Below are positions 11,746 through 21,800 of a DNA stretch of 64,000 bases, in pieces; within the stretch, counting starts at the first letter, position 1; the number at the start of each line of letters is the position of its first letter. The notes beneath the pieces were generated by a model. The model was not told the origin of the DNA. It searched no databases and worked only from the letters and a program-made list of their open reading frames with translations. A program made the translations under genes and the position numbers. The stretch comes from Peromyscus leucopus (taxonomy: Eukaryota; Chordata; Mammalia; Rodentia; Cricetidae): assembly GCF_004664715.2 (NCBI RefSeq), contig NC_051071.1, forward strand, positions 8,273,231 through 8,337,230, given 5' to 3'.

Positions 11746-12243
11746 GTGAATTATATAAACATCTGGAAAAGCTTTTCGAAACTGGAGCTAGGGCCAAAGA
11801 CACATAAATTTGACATATAGTAGGGCTGTTGGCCATTCCTTGAGGCAATACCACCCACTGATATCTCTGATAAGGTTCCTTAAGATTTTCTGAAGGAACA
11901 CTGAAAGCAAAGCGAGGACTGTCCTCGGGATGCAAAGGAATGGTGAAGAAACAATCCCTCAAGTCAACCACAATTAAGTGCCAATGCTTAGGAATTGCCA
12001 CTGGGGCAGGCAAGCCAGGCTGTGTTGCTCCCATGAGAAGCATGGTTTTATTTACAGCTCTAAGATCCTGTAATAGCCTCTATTTTCCTGATTTCTTTTT
12101 AATAACAAATATAGGTGAGTTCCAAGGTGAAGTGGAAGGAATGATATGTCCAGCATCTAACTGCTCCTTAACCAATGCATACGCAGCCTTCAATTTTTCC
12201 TTAGTAAGGGGCCACTGCTCCACCCATACAGGGTCATCACTCT
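11746..12243 (-). pseudogene. pol: ERV reverse transcriptase, fingers/palm part with premature stop
   Basis: The reading frame from about 12243 shows [11 protein letters not shown], then a TAG about 25 codons before the motif-A region (near 12085), at a place where RT families usually have Trp. After it come the motif-A segment [15 protein letters not shown] with the first catalytic Asp and the [13 protein letters not shown] motif. A frame change near 11780 then moves the reading into another frame. The pol start upstream (about 12250-12290) is in yet another frame. Confidence 0.85.
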
Positions 12244-12306
12244 TCAAATGATTTTATCGGTTGTATTATTGAAGGCTGCTGTGCAGTGACCCCTATGGAA
12301 AAGACC

Positions 12307-12614
12307 CTAATCCTCTAGTATCGCCAGGACCCCTAGTGACACAGTTTTTGTCTGCCACAGGAGCGGGTCTCCTTGCAACATTTTCCCTAAGCCTTTGCCC
12401 GGGCAGTAGCCCTGACTCTTTAGCATCTGTTGTACAGGCTGTGTAGTAAGCACTGCTCCCATGCCATCCAACACATCCCGTCCCCACAAGTTCACTGGAA
12501 TGTCAGGTAGCACAAATGGTTGAAAAGTTCCTGCATGACCTTCCTCATCCTTCCAATTTAAAAGTAGCTTGCTCTGTAATGGCGTCTGGGCTGTGCCGAT
12601 ACCTTGTGGTGAGA
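12307..12614 (-). pseudogene. pro: ERV protease C-terminal part and G-patch, out of frame
   Basis: The second half of the protease is readable in a different frame from the DTGADTS half. It shows the conserved NLWGRDVL segment followed by a Gly-rich G-patch-like stretch (GYCPGKGLGKM) that often follows betaretroviral proteases. A one-base-class indel near 12615 separates the two halves, so no complete protease can be translated from this copy. The fragment ends at a stop at 12307. Confidence 0.85.
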
Positions 12615-14729
12615 GGTAGAATCTTTAAGGGGCCAAGCTTCGGGCCAATGTTTTAAAGAAATAACTGAAGTGTCAGCGCCAGTATCTAAAAGACCCCGAA
12701 AACTGTGATCATTAACTTTTAAATTTAGCATGGGTCTTTGTTCTAAGGTGGAAACCCAGCATGCTAGAGGGCCCGTAGAGCCAAATCCACCCTCACCTCT
12801 GTGTGGTTTAAGAAAAGGATTATTAGTATGAAAGCGGGGCATCAAAAGCAGTTGTGCTATGCGAGCACCCTGGGGAATAATTGTCACCCCTTTACCAGCC
12901 TCAACCATAATTCTAATTTCCCCTTCAGAGTCTTCATCTATCACTCCTGGAATTACTCTAATCCCTTGCATAAGAGCACTACTCCTGCCCAGAATCAGTC
13001 CTAAAGACCCTGCAGGTAGTGGACCCATAACTCCAGTACCGAGAGCCTGGGGACCCATCTGAGGTGTTAATACTGTTCTGGTGGAGGAACAGAGGTCCAA
13101 TCCTGCGCTTCCAGGGGTGCCTCTGATAAGGTCTTGGACAAAAAGGGGTTCCTTCGAGGAACAAACTGGATGGGATGGTGGGAAACTGGGGATGGGGCAG
13201 GTGTATCCAGGGCTCCGTACACCTGGCTTCGGGGGTCCGGAGCGGACCCGCTGCCCGTTTCCCGACGGTGGTAACATATTTCCCTGAGCATAAACCTTAG
13301 ATCGGCACTCATTACTCCAGTGATGTCCCTTTTTACATCGCGGGCAAAGTCCCGGTGTCTTTGCCGTTGCTTGGGCCCCAGGACAATTATTCTTAATATG
13401 ACCTTGCTTGCCGCATCCAAAACAGGTTTTTGGGCGGTTTCCTCCAGAATTAATCCCCCTCATGGCTGAGGCCATTACCTGTCCCATGATGTGATGTCCA
13501 TCTATATCTCTACATAGTTTAAGATAATCATTTAAGCTCTTATTTTTATGAGGCCTAATGGCCTCCTTGCAATATTTATTGGCATTTTCAAAGGCCAGTT
13601 GCTTTACTATGGGCATGGCTTGATCAACATCCCCAAACACTCTTCCTGCTAGTTGAAGCAGGCGATCTACAAATTCTGCAAATGGTTCTGACGGCCCTTG
13701 AATGACTTTAGATAGTTGTTCACCAGCAGCTTTATTAGGTAGCCCTTTCCACGCTCTGGTAGCGGCCACACTAATCTGTGCATAAACTGCAGGATCATAC
13801 AAAATCTGTGCTTGTAAAGTGGCATACTGCCCTGCACCCGTGAGCATTTCAAGATTACGAGCCGGGAAGCCTGCAGCAGCATTTCTATTAGCTGTAGTTT
13901 GACAATGTTCTTGAAACTCACTCCTCCAAATTAAATAATCCCCCCCAGAGAGAGCAGCGCGACACAGCTGCATCCAATCGCTAGGGGTGCAATTTAAGGC
14001 AGAAAAAGATTCAAGTATAGCGATGGTAAAAGGAGCATGGGGCCCATATGACATCACAGCTTCCTTGAGCTGTTTGATGCTTTTAAAATCTAGAGGATTG
14101 TGCTCCCTTTGTCTCTGCCCTTGAGCATTTTGAGTCTCTATGACCGGGTAAGCAACTCCCCCCGTCAATCCCTCCATGGGTGCGGAAGGAAGGACCTCCG
14201 TGTTGCAAAAGTCAAGGTTATGGGCTGGAGGTCTATCCTTGCGAGAAATCTGTGATTTCCCTCTTAGGCATCTAGCATCCTTTTTTGATCTGATTTCTAC
14301 ATCATCACCCTCTGAAGATGACTCTGCAGAATCGGAAGACGACTCTGCCGAATCAGAAACATCAGAAGTTTTAAGGGTTCTGAGAGCCTCCTCTATCTGA
14401 GACTCCTCCAACACAGTTTTAGCTTCATTTAAGTGTTCTTGGACTTCAATATCATCACTAAGCAATGCATCCTTAACCAAGCGCCACAAAGAAAAAGTAG
14501 CTAAGGATATGGAATCAGGCCCTTCTTTATGCAAATATTTTTGTAAGTCAACCTTGACCTGTTCCCAATCTGGTATATTAAATCCTCCGGAGACCAGAAA
14601 CCAAGGACTAGCATTCTGGAGGATTTGAACAAAATCTTTAGCCGTCTTGCTCTTAATAATAGTGCCTTGCTGCCTCAACAGTCCAATTAACTGTTCCTCG
14701 AGGAGTGACTGTGAGCTAGCGGCCCCCAT
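12558..14729 (-). CDS. gag-pro: ERV Gag-dUTPase-protease(N-terminal part), single 723-codon ORF
   Basis: This ORF encodes the viral core protein. It starts MGAAS, giving a Gly2 myristoylation context typical of matrix. Approximate order: matrix 1-100; a Ser/Glu-rich linker with SAESSS repeats about 127-140; capsid about 190-425 with the major homology region near 343-361 (IQGPSEPFAEFVDRLL); two CCHC zinc knuckles at 436-449 (CFGCGKQGHIKNNC) and 462-475 (CPRCKKGHHWSNEC); a dUTPase domain about 537-632 (GSAGLDLCSS, GVIDEDSEGEI, GARIAQLLL); then the retropepsin start with active site DTGADTS at 682-688. The frame ends about 35 codons later, after a frame break inside protease. In typical betaretroviruses pro is reached by a -1 ribosomal frameshift; here gag runs straight into dUTPase and protease. 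There is no stop in 2.2 kb, in contrast to pol. Confidence 0.93.
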   Translation of the reverse strand: MGAASSQSLLEEQLIGLLRQQGTIIKSKTAKDFVQILQNASPWFLVSGGFNIPDWEQVKVDLQKYLHKEGPDSISLATFSLWRLVKDALLSDDIEVQEHLNEAKTVLEESQIEEALRTLKTSDVSDSAESSSDSAESSSEGDDVEIRSKKDARCLRGKSQISRKDRPPAHNLDFCNTEVLPSAPMEGLTGGVAYPVIETQNAQGQRQREHNPLDFKSIKQLKEAVMSYGPHAPFTIAILESFSALNCTPSDWMQLCRAALSGGDYLIWRSEFQEHCQTTANRNAAAGFPARNLEMLTGAGQYATLQAQILYDPAVYAQISVAATRAWKGLPNKAAGEQLSKVIQGPSEPFAEFVDRLLQLAGRVFGDVDQAMPIVKQLAFENANKYCKEAIRPHKNKSLNDYLKLCRDIDGHHIMGQVMASAMRGINSGGNRPKTCFGCGKQGHIKNNCPGAQATAKTPGLCPRCKKGHHWSNECRSKVYAQGNMLPPSGNGQRVRSGPPKPGVRSPGYTCPIPSFPPSHPVCSSKEPLFVQDLIRGTPGSAGLDLCSSTRTVLTPQMGPQALGTGVMGPLPAGSLGLILGRSSALMQGIRVIPGVIDEDSEGEIRIMVEAGKGVTIIPQGARIAQLLLMPRFHTNNPFLKPHRGEGGFGSTGPLACWVSTLEQRPMLNLKVNDHSFRGLLDTGADTSVISLKHWPEAWPLKDSTSHHKVSAQPRRHYRASYF

Positions 14730-14740
14730 TCCAATCCACT

Positions 14741-14750
14741 CTTACCTTAA
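14741..14750 (-). promoter_or_regulatory. Candidate 5' splice donor upstream of gag
   Basis: The - strand reads TTAAG|GTAAG just upstream of the gag start at 14729, a good match to the donor consensus. A major donor between primer site and gag is normal for retroviruses that splice env or accessory RNAs. A possible acceptor (pyrimidine-rich, ending cttgcag) lies near 9250 on the - strand. Confidence 0.55.
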
Positions 14751-14802
14751 AATGCCGGCCGGCCTTCCAAGAGTGTCCGTCAGCTGGTCCTCCTTACTCA
14801 GA

Positions 14803-14819
14803 CCTCGGTAGGACCTCCA
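14803..14819 (-). promoter_or_regulatory. Primer-binding site, possibly tRNA-Thr-like
   Basis: Two bases after the 5' LTR the - strand reads TGGAGGTCCTACCGAGG. TGG plus the next 15 or so bases should pair with a tRNA 3' end. The reverse complement ends CCTCCA, as I recall for tRNA-Thr, and matches one Thr tRNA 3' end at about 13 of 16 positions. It does not resemble the Lys primer of MMTV/HERV-K(HML-2) or the Phe primer of IAPs. The position is firm; the tRNA identity is tentative. Confidence 0.6.
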
Positions 14820-14821
14820 TT

Positions 14822-15309
14822 TGTTGCGGTAACGCCCGCGTTACCGATAACCGTTCACCATGCCTGAGCGAAGGGCTGCGGATTAAAAATAGAGACAAAA
14901 GACAGCGGGTCATCCGTACGATTGGATGTCGAATGCCGTTTATTGAAAGAGGGAAGAAACCTTAAATACGTACAGGCTTACAGCACAAATGGAGGAACCC
15001 CCGGAGGGCAGAAGTTCGCTGTCAATGGTCCACATTCCAGACCCAATGTTCTATATTATTGCATCTAAGTAGTTAACGCCCAAAATGCAGGATACACAAC
15101 AAGGAACTTCCCTTAAGCATTCAGAAGGGTGGATACCGGCAGGGAATCCGAATAGGGAGGACACAAGGAACTTCCCTTAAGCATTCAGAAGGGTGGATAC
15201 CGGTAGGGAATCCGAATAGGGAGGACATCTGATCAAGGTCAAGCAAGCAAGGCTGCAGCCACTCCCAGTCGGGGCTGGGGGCCAGGGGCCAGGGCCCATG
15301 GCGCCCACA
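14822..15309 (-). promoter_or_regulatory. 5' LTR of the provirus (promoter copy)
   Basis: This 488-bp LTR has the same ends and internal layout as the 3' copy. The TATA-like box TATTTAAGG is at 14968-14960 and AATAAA (reverse complement) at 14944-14939. Two 64-bp tandem units lie at 15099-15162 and 15163-15226. Transcription would start a little below the TATA box and run leftward into gag. Whether it is active or silenced cannot be judged from sequence. Confidence 0.93.
15099..15226 (-). repeat. Tandem 64-bp duplication in LTR U3 (5' LTR copy)
   Basis: This is the same two-unit array as in the 3' LTR, here 64 + 64 bp. Its presence in both LTRs shows the duplication predates this insertion. 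Confidence 0.9.
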
Positions 15310-15315
15310 CAGTCC
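15310..15315. other. Target-site duplication CAGTCC, right copy
   Basis: An exact copy of the six bases at 8028-8033, directly after the LTR end GGCGCCCACA. It confirms the outer boundary of the provirus. Confidence 0.95.
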
Positions 15316-15616
15316 CACACATGAAACCTGCAGATCATGGGGGAGTGCAGAAGAGGAAAATTTTTCAAGCAGCAGAGGAGAGATAGTTGTGTAAAGACTC
15401 TAGATGTTCGCTTCAGCTCTCACCAAAACTAGAGTTCCTAGGGTACGTCCTAGGGTAGGTAGGTTCTAAGGTAGGTTGCCTCCTACAGGCTTTTGCTTGT
15501 GATTAAAGATTCCTTTGGGGAAGGGGTAAGGACAGACTCACAACTGCCTGTAACACAAGCTCCAGGGCATTAGATACCCTCTCCTGGCTTCTGTGAGTAC
15601 CTGTGCTCAAGCGCAC

Positions 15617-15728
<112 letters not shown>

Positions 15729-16312
15729 TTTGCAAAGGAGGGGAGAACTGTAGGGAAGTAAATAAAAGCTACCTAACAGCTTCAGGTTGTCTGCCTGTGG
15801 TTTTCTAGGAACCAGGGTATCTTCACAGCTGTAGTCAGCAAGTGGTTGTCAGCAAGGGAACCCTTTAGGGTTGGCACCCCATCCTCATTGCCTGGTAGGT
15901 TCTAATTTATGGCCTCTGTAACACCAGTGCTCAAATAATTCTCTTGTTTCAGCCTCCTAAGTAGCTGGAATTCTAGGCATGTACAACTGTAACTGATTAA
16001 ACTGAACTCTTGTCTCTCTCTTGTCTTTTTTCTTTTTCTTCCTCTTTTCTTCCCTCCCATCTTCCCCACCTTCCCTCTAAATGTATTCTACCACTAAACT
16101 ACATGTGCAAACTCATCCCATAAATTTTGACAAATTATATTTTCATTTTTATTAGTTTAAGAAGTTTAATATTTTCCTGTAGGAATTTCTCATCATATGT
16201 TATTTAGAAATATATTTTTAAGAAACTTCTCTAGTATTTTGGGATTTCTTTCTCATAACCTTCAGTTATGAGTTTCAGATTTATTTTTTCTGTGGTCTGA
16301 GAATACATTTTG

Positions 16313-16802
16313 TTGTGCCCAGATCGTAACCCCCAGAGAGACCACCAAGGACGAGCATACCAGAATGCAAAAGCAAGGTTTATCTGTTTCAAGTCATGAC
16401 AGGGAACTCCACTCAAGCCATCTCAAGTGAGGCAGAGAAGAGTTACTCTTTCTTGGGGAAGTTAGTTTTTATAGGCAAAACCCATAAAATTTCTTCGAGG
16501 GAGGGGGTTAGTACGGGTCCATCTTTGATTGGTCCAGTTTTTCCCCGGGCCTGGACTTTATCTTATTCTAGCTTATCTGTTTGCCCTGTCAGGAGTTTTA
16601 CAACTCCTCTCCGGGTTCTGGACATGTTATCTCCGGAGAGGGGCATCTTGTGGTTAATTGGTTACCATCAGACATCCTGACTCTGTTCTATTGTTCCTGG
16701 GGCTGGTGCCATCATTTCTGGGGAATTGAAACTGGTCTGGGTCTATCTATATTGAGATATCTTTGTCTAAGGCCCCCTTTTTGAGACAATAGAGTGAGGG
16801 TC
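16313..16802 (+). mobile_element. LTR fragment, unassigned ERV family
   Basis: It starts 'tgtgcccagatcgtaacccccag' followed by 'ccagaatgcaaaagcaaggttt'. A related start recurs immediately after it at about 16806. Limits and family are uncertain. Confidence 0.45.
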
Positions 16803-16804
16803 TT

Positions 16805-17035
16805 ATTGTGCCTAGATCACATCCCCAAAGCCGCCACTGGAGACTTTAGGTACAGAATGCAAAAGTAAGGTGTTTTCTAAGTTTACAAGCCTCCAGGGAG
16901 GCTCTTCCAAATCTCTCACTCACAGCAGGGAGGTTGGAAGGAGTGCTCCCCTTTCTTTGTGAGGCTAGTTCTTAAAGGCACAGACTATATAATTTATTTT
17001 AACACGCCTCCCTTTTTAGTCTTTTGGTCGAATAT
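16805..17035 (+). mobile_element. Second related LTR start, tandem to the previous
   Basis: It starts 'tgtgcctagatcacatccccaaag' and 'acagaatgcaaaagtaaggtg', diverged from but co-linear with the beginning of 16313-16802. Two LTR heads side by side suggest nesting or a rearranged pair. Confidence 0.4.
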
Positions 17036-17314
17036 CCTGACTGTGTTTTCCAAAGTCCCTGTAGCAGATACAGCCACCTGGGGAAAAGGGGTCTAAGTTC
17101 TTATCTACACTTAGGAATCCTGGTTTAAGCTTCTCTTTGTCTGTAGAGGATAGAATGGGGGGTTTTACTGAGGTATCACAATTTTGTGTCATTTTTATTC
17201 TTTTAAGTTTGACAACGTGTACTTTTTTGGCCCCATATATGATCTGTCTTGGTACATATATGTATGAGCTTGAGAGGAATGTGAATTCTTTGCTTGCTGG
17301 ATACAGCATTCTCT

Positions 17315-17493
17315 TTTCTTTCCCTTTTTAAAATTATTATTTTTTTAAATCAAGACAGGGTTTCTTTGTGTAGCTCTGGCTGTCCTGTAACTCACTCTGT
17401 AGATCAGGCTGGCCAGGAACTCATAGAGATCACCCTGCCTCTGCCTCCTGAGCGCTGGGATTAAAGGTGTGGGCCACCACCATAGGTTTGGGC
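17315..17493 (-). mobile_element. B1 SINE, antisense
   Basis: Full-length B1 with 'gggattaaaggtgtgggccacc' end. Flanked by a 12-bp duplication ACAGCATTCTCT at 17303-17314 and 17494-17505. Confidence 0.93.
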
Positions 17494-18200
17494 ACAGCAT
17501 TCTCTAAATGCCAGTTAAATTAACTGATCAGTGGTTCTGTCTGTACCTCTGGGATTCATCCTTCATCAATGTCAGTTAACTCCCACTACCCAATTCATTT
17601 GAAATGGGAAGGTCAGTGTTTAGATCTTGCCATTTCCTTCTTACTTGGTTGGGCTCTGGCTTGAGAGTTTTCCATGCTGTAACCAGGACATTTTTCTTGG
17701 TTCTCCACTATGAGAACCTAATATGGTTCCTTGCTTGCTTTTCTGCTTATCAGGTAGTGGTTTGCCCTGTAACCTAAAGGGTGAGTTCTCTTTCAGTTCT
17801 AAGAAGAGCTGCTGTGCAGACTTCTCAGACTGCTCAAGCGTTTTCTTCTGAGCTCTTCAACTGGGTGGGAGAGGAAGCCAGAGTTGCATCTTCAGTATCT
17901 CCCGTCTTTTCTGTATGCGCAAGTTCTACAGCCACGTTCACTGACAGGGCTAAAAGTTGAACAGCTCCTCCGTCTGGTTAATCTTTTTAATTATTAATTT
18001 CTACATTTTTAACTTTTACTCTCTGAAGTGCTTTTGGAAAATTGTATGTGACTGTCATTCTCCATTTCAACATTTGGTGATGGTGTTTATGGTATAAGAT
18101 TACCTTTTTTTCTAAATCTCTTCCTGACATCTTGTTTTGCTTTTCTTTTTTGAATAATTTTGCTAAGAGTGTTTTCGTAGACAAACTTTCTCATTAGGAC

Positions 18201-18506
18201 TGCCAGCTCCTAAATAATGACACAGAGACTGTTTATTAATTATGAAAGCTCAGCCTTAGCTTAGCCTTGTCCCACTAGCTCTTATAACTTCATTTAATCT
18301 ACATTGTGTCACGTGGCTCGTTACCTCATCTGTACTGCCCATGCTGCTTCCTCCAATCTGGTTGACAACTCTGCCTTCTTCTTCCCAGAGCTCCCTCTGC
18401 CCTGAAGTCCCACCTATTCCTCCTGCCTAGCTATTGGCTGTTCAGCTTTTTATTGTACTACTCACAGCAATACATTTCACAGAGTATATAGGAATATTCT
18501 GCAACA
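18201..18506 (-). mobile_element. ERVK-type LTR with adjoining polypurine tract, antisense
   Basis: 306 bp. On the - strand it starts TGTTGCAGAATATT and ends GAGCTGGCA. The adjoining sequence at 18507-18530 reads on the - strand as an A-rich/G-rich tract directly before the LTR, like a polypurine tract, so this may be the 3' LTR of a provirus whose interior is gone. Confidence 0.6.
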
Positions 18507-18562
18507 AATTCTCCCTTTTTTTTTTTTTTAAATTTTAAAGAACAATTTTTGTATAAAGTGAT

Positions 18563-18611
18563 TTCCAGGACAGCCTGAGCTGTTACACAGAGAAACCCTG
18601 TCTTGAAACAC

Positions 18612-18650
<39 letters not shown>
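18563..18650 (+). mobile_element. B1 3' fragment with long poly(A), sense
   Basis: 'ccaggacagcctgagctgttacacagagaaaccctgtcttga' then about 37 A. Confidence 0.8.
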
Positions 18651-20279
18651 AAGAAAAAAATTGGAACAATTTTGATTTTTCGATTTCAGATTTATAAAAG
18701 GCTTGTAAGAAAAGAGTTCCTATGTACAGTCTACACCAGTCACTCAGTTTTCCCAGTCTTAGAAAACCCTGATGACAGTACCCTAGTCATCAACTATGAT
18801 ACAATTCAACTGATTTGTGGCTCTTACACTTTGCTGGTTGTCCTAGTACCTTTTTTTTAAAAATCTTAAATCCCAGATGATACAATAACAGTTATTTTTT
18901 AATGCTGAGTAAACTCTTTGGTCTTTTTATTGAGACTAAGTCTTGCAGTGCTGTTCAGTCTGCTCTCAGACTTTAGAGAGTTCCAGTGGTTCCCACCTCA
19001 ACTTCTTGATTTTTGATTATCTGGGAGGACACACACACACATGCACAGTGTCCAGTGATTCTTCTGTCTTTCTGTCAGTTAGGAACCTAGTACATTTGCC
19101 CTTGTCTTTGAAGATATTGCTTGGTGTTTAGTTTGTAGACTTCAAAAGTCTAGGAATGCAGGGGACAAATACTAGGTAAGTCAAGCCTGGACCACTCTAT
19201 CAGTTCATTGACTCTCAGTTGCCCCACACAAGTTCTTCTGTGTCTGGTCTGTGTCTGGTCGCTCATCTTGAGAGAGTGAAATTCCTATCTGAAGTATTCT
19301 ATCCCTTATCTCAGTCTCACTGGGAGAGTCATTCCTCATCTTAGAGAAGATCAGGCCATTTCCTATCCTCTTCAGCATGCTTTGGGGATTATACAGAAGG
19401 AATTAAAAAAGTCTTAATTTGGTTCAAAGAAGTAACTACTCTTAAACTATAAGGTGCCCTCAAAGGAAAGAGACCAGAATAATGCATGGAGTACTTCACC
19501 CACCCTTTCACATTCCTTTTGGCTGCTCTCCAGAGCTGCTAGGCCTGGTGAAAAACTCAGTGTGAAAATTAAATATATTGAAGTCTCTTGCATGGGGTGC
19601 TCTATAGAGATATCTGTTCTTCTGCTACTAAGAATAAGGTCAACAGCGCCACACATAACTGTCCCTTCTTCATCTTGCAAGAGAATTGGTCTGATTTCTA
19701 TTAATTCCCTAACTTTTTCTGTGCTTCAAGCAGAAGGATCAACTGGCCTTACAACTTTGTTCTTTATGCTGTTTCTTCTCAGCTGGATCTGATAGCCGCC
19801 TGATGCTTTCTTGCAGGTCTCTCACTTAGGGCCATGAGTCTCCATTTACAACCAGTATATTGTAGCAGGAGATGCTGACACTTGGTTCTCTTCATCCACT
19901 TACCTGTTAATTTTAACCTTCATTGATGACTTTTGCTTACCATGGTCATTATTGTGGTTTACTAAAATTGTCTTTGCATTTTTATAGTTTCTTCTACATT
20001 CATTAACTGAATTTCACTCAAAAGAAAGAACTGCCTTATCTTCCTTATTTGTTTATTCAATTACTTACATCATTGTGGTCAATGAATGTTTTTCTCTGGG
20101 TTACAATTCATTACTAACATGTATTTTATAGCTTAAGTGCCTTATCTTGCTTTTCCTGGCCCTTCATTGGAGTCAGCCATTTCTCTAAGCAGTCCTGGTT
20201 CATTTAATCAGGAATGGCATTAGAAATCATAATGTGTGTCTCAGTTATGCCTATTACTACATGGAGACTATACTTGGGG

Positions 20280-21362
20280 AGTTCAGTCTTTTCAAGTTTG
20301 ATTTTATTAATTTCTGCTTATATCTTTAGTTTTCTAAGTTAAGTTGGCCATTCAGCTCACTCATTCTATTTTTTTAAGTAAAAATATTTCATGCTATAAA
20401 TTTCCAAGTACAGTATCTATCCATTAGCATATCTATTAAATATTCAATGAATATGGCTGGGTCCTAACCTAATTCTTGAAACACAACTGAATGAAGAAGA
20501 ACTATTTCTATTGTTTGGTTTACACCCTGGCAAAGAAAGACAATACTCATTTTAAGTGTATTCCAATTAGTTTTGATATATTTTCACTATTTATTATGCT
20601 TTCCCATTTCCTTAGGGAACTTTTATTGTGGTCAGATAATATGGCTTAATATTTTTAAGAATTATTTTGTGAACTTAGGCAATTGTACTTGCTGTCACAG
20701 TTTCTGAGTTCATTTGTTCCACAGTCCTGTTGTGTCTGGAAGACACTGTTACTTTGGAGTCATCCACTACTTCTGGCCCTTTCAATTTCTCCCCACCTCT
20801 CTCCTCTTTCTTCATAGGTCTTTGGTCCCTGAGGGGAGGGGTTTGTTGAAGACAATACATTTAGAGATGAGTGCTTTAAAGTCTCTCACTCTTCACATTG
20901 TTTCATTGTGGGTCTCTGTTAATTACTAGCTGGTACAAGAGAAGTCCTCTCTGATGAGGGTTGAGTAATGCACTGATCTGTGGTATAATTTTATGTCAGT
21001 AAGGGTCATTTCATTGCTTTATTCTTTTAGCAGATAATAGTGTAAGTTTTCCCCCGGAATCCATAACCTATCTAGTCCCAGGTACTAGTCACATTAGTAG
21101 TGTCAGGAATGGGTTTTATCTTATAGATGGCCTCAAATCCAACCAAAGGGTGGTTGGTTCTTCCTGTAACATTTATGTCACTATTGGACCAGTGTATCTT
21201 GCATGCAGGTCACTGTTGTAGGTCAGGGTTTGTAGTTGGGTGGTAGTGATAATTGCTTTTCTCTCCTGGTAGCGTACAGAGTACCTTCCAGCACCACAAT
21301 ACTAGTTAGTGTTGGTGACGCTTCTAGTTGGTCACCTGCTTGATTTCCCCATGTTCAATGGA
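20280..21362 (-). mobile_element. Antisense L1 fragments: old ORF2, then younger 3'UTR
   Basis: 20280-20690 resembles old ORF2 in reverse. 20690-21362 matches the rodent L1 3'UTR in reverse ('tgtctggaagacactgttac', 'gggtctctgttaattac', 'ttctctgatgagggttgag'), the same region as at 52800-53700. Confidence 0.65.
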
Positions 21363-21542
21363 CAGCACGGGAAGAGGAACTGGACACTAATTCTACCCCT
21401 AACCAAGAAGCTATTTATAATTGATACCCGTTGGGACAGGGAGCATCTGTTTTCTCCAGTACAGCGCCATTGTGTATATATCTATACTCCAGGACAGTCC
21501 TCATGTCCAGGAAGAGTAAGGAGTAAGCAGGAGAAAACAGAC

Positions 21543-21597
<55 letters not shown>

Positions 21598-21800
21598 TTT
21601 TGTTTTTTGAGTATTTTTTTTTTATTGGGTTTTCATTAGTTTGTTTTGACCATTAAGGTTTCTTTTGTTGTTTTGTTTTGTTTTGTTTTTGAGAGAGAGT
21701 TCACAAAGTTGGGTGGGTAGGGAGGTATGAAGGCTCTGGGAAGAGTTGCAGGGAGAAAATACTACATGAAAAATTTTTATTTTAAATAAAAAAAGGAATT
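21363..21800 (+). mobile_element. L1 3' end, sense, with poly(A) signal
   Basis: Contains a long GT tract, 'cacaaagttgggtgggtagggaggt' and 'gaaaaatttttattttaaataaaaaaag', the typical rodent L1 3' terminus. It abuts an antisense L1 3'UTR. Confidence 0.7.
21546..21596. repeat. (GT)n microsatellite
   Basis: About 51 bp, within the L1 3' end. Confidence 0.97.

Larger units (their letters stand above)
8034..15309 (-). mobile_element. Complete class II (ERVK/betaretrovirus-like) provirus, young but defective
   Basis: This is a 7,276-bp provirus on the - strand. It has LTRs at both ends (8034-8520 and 14822-15309), each of the form TG...CA, and a 6-bp target duplication CAGTCC on both sides, the length typical of ERVK elements. 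In element order it carries a primer-binding site, a possible splice donor, one gag-dUTPase-protease ORF, pol fragments (protease end, RT, RNase H, integrase), env fragments and a polypurine tract. The two LTRs differ at only about three positions: two substitutions and one single-base indel. This indicates a recent insertion. Gag is open over 2.2 kb, while pro/pol changes frame about seven times and env is largely deleted. The dUTPase domain, two CCHC knuckles and env relics place it near HERV-K/MMTV-like lineages. It could lie in an upstream Vrk2 intron, antisense to the gene, but this cannot be shown here. Confidence 0.97.

Noticed and set aside
12801..13287. + strand frames opposite gag
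   Set aside because: They are shadows of the - strand gag-dUTPase ORF, with no domain of their own.
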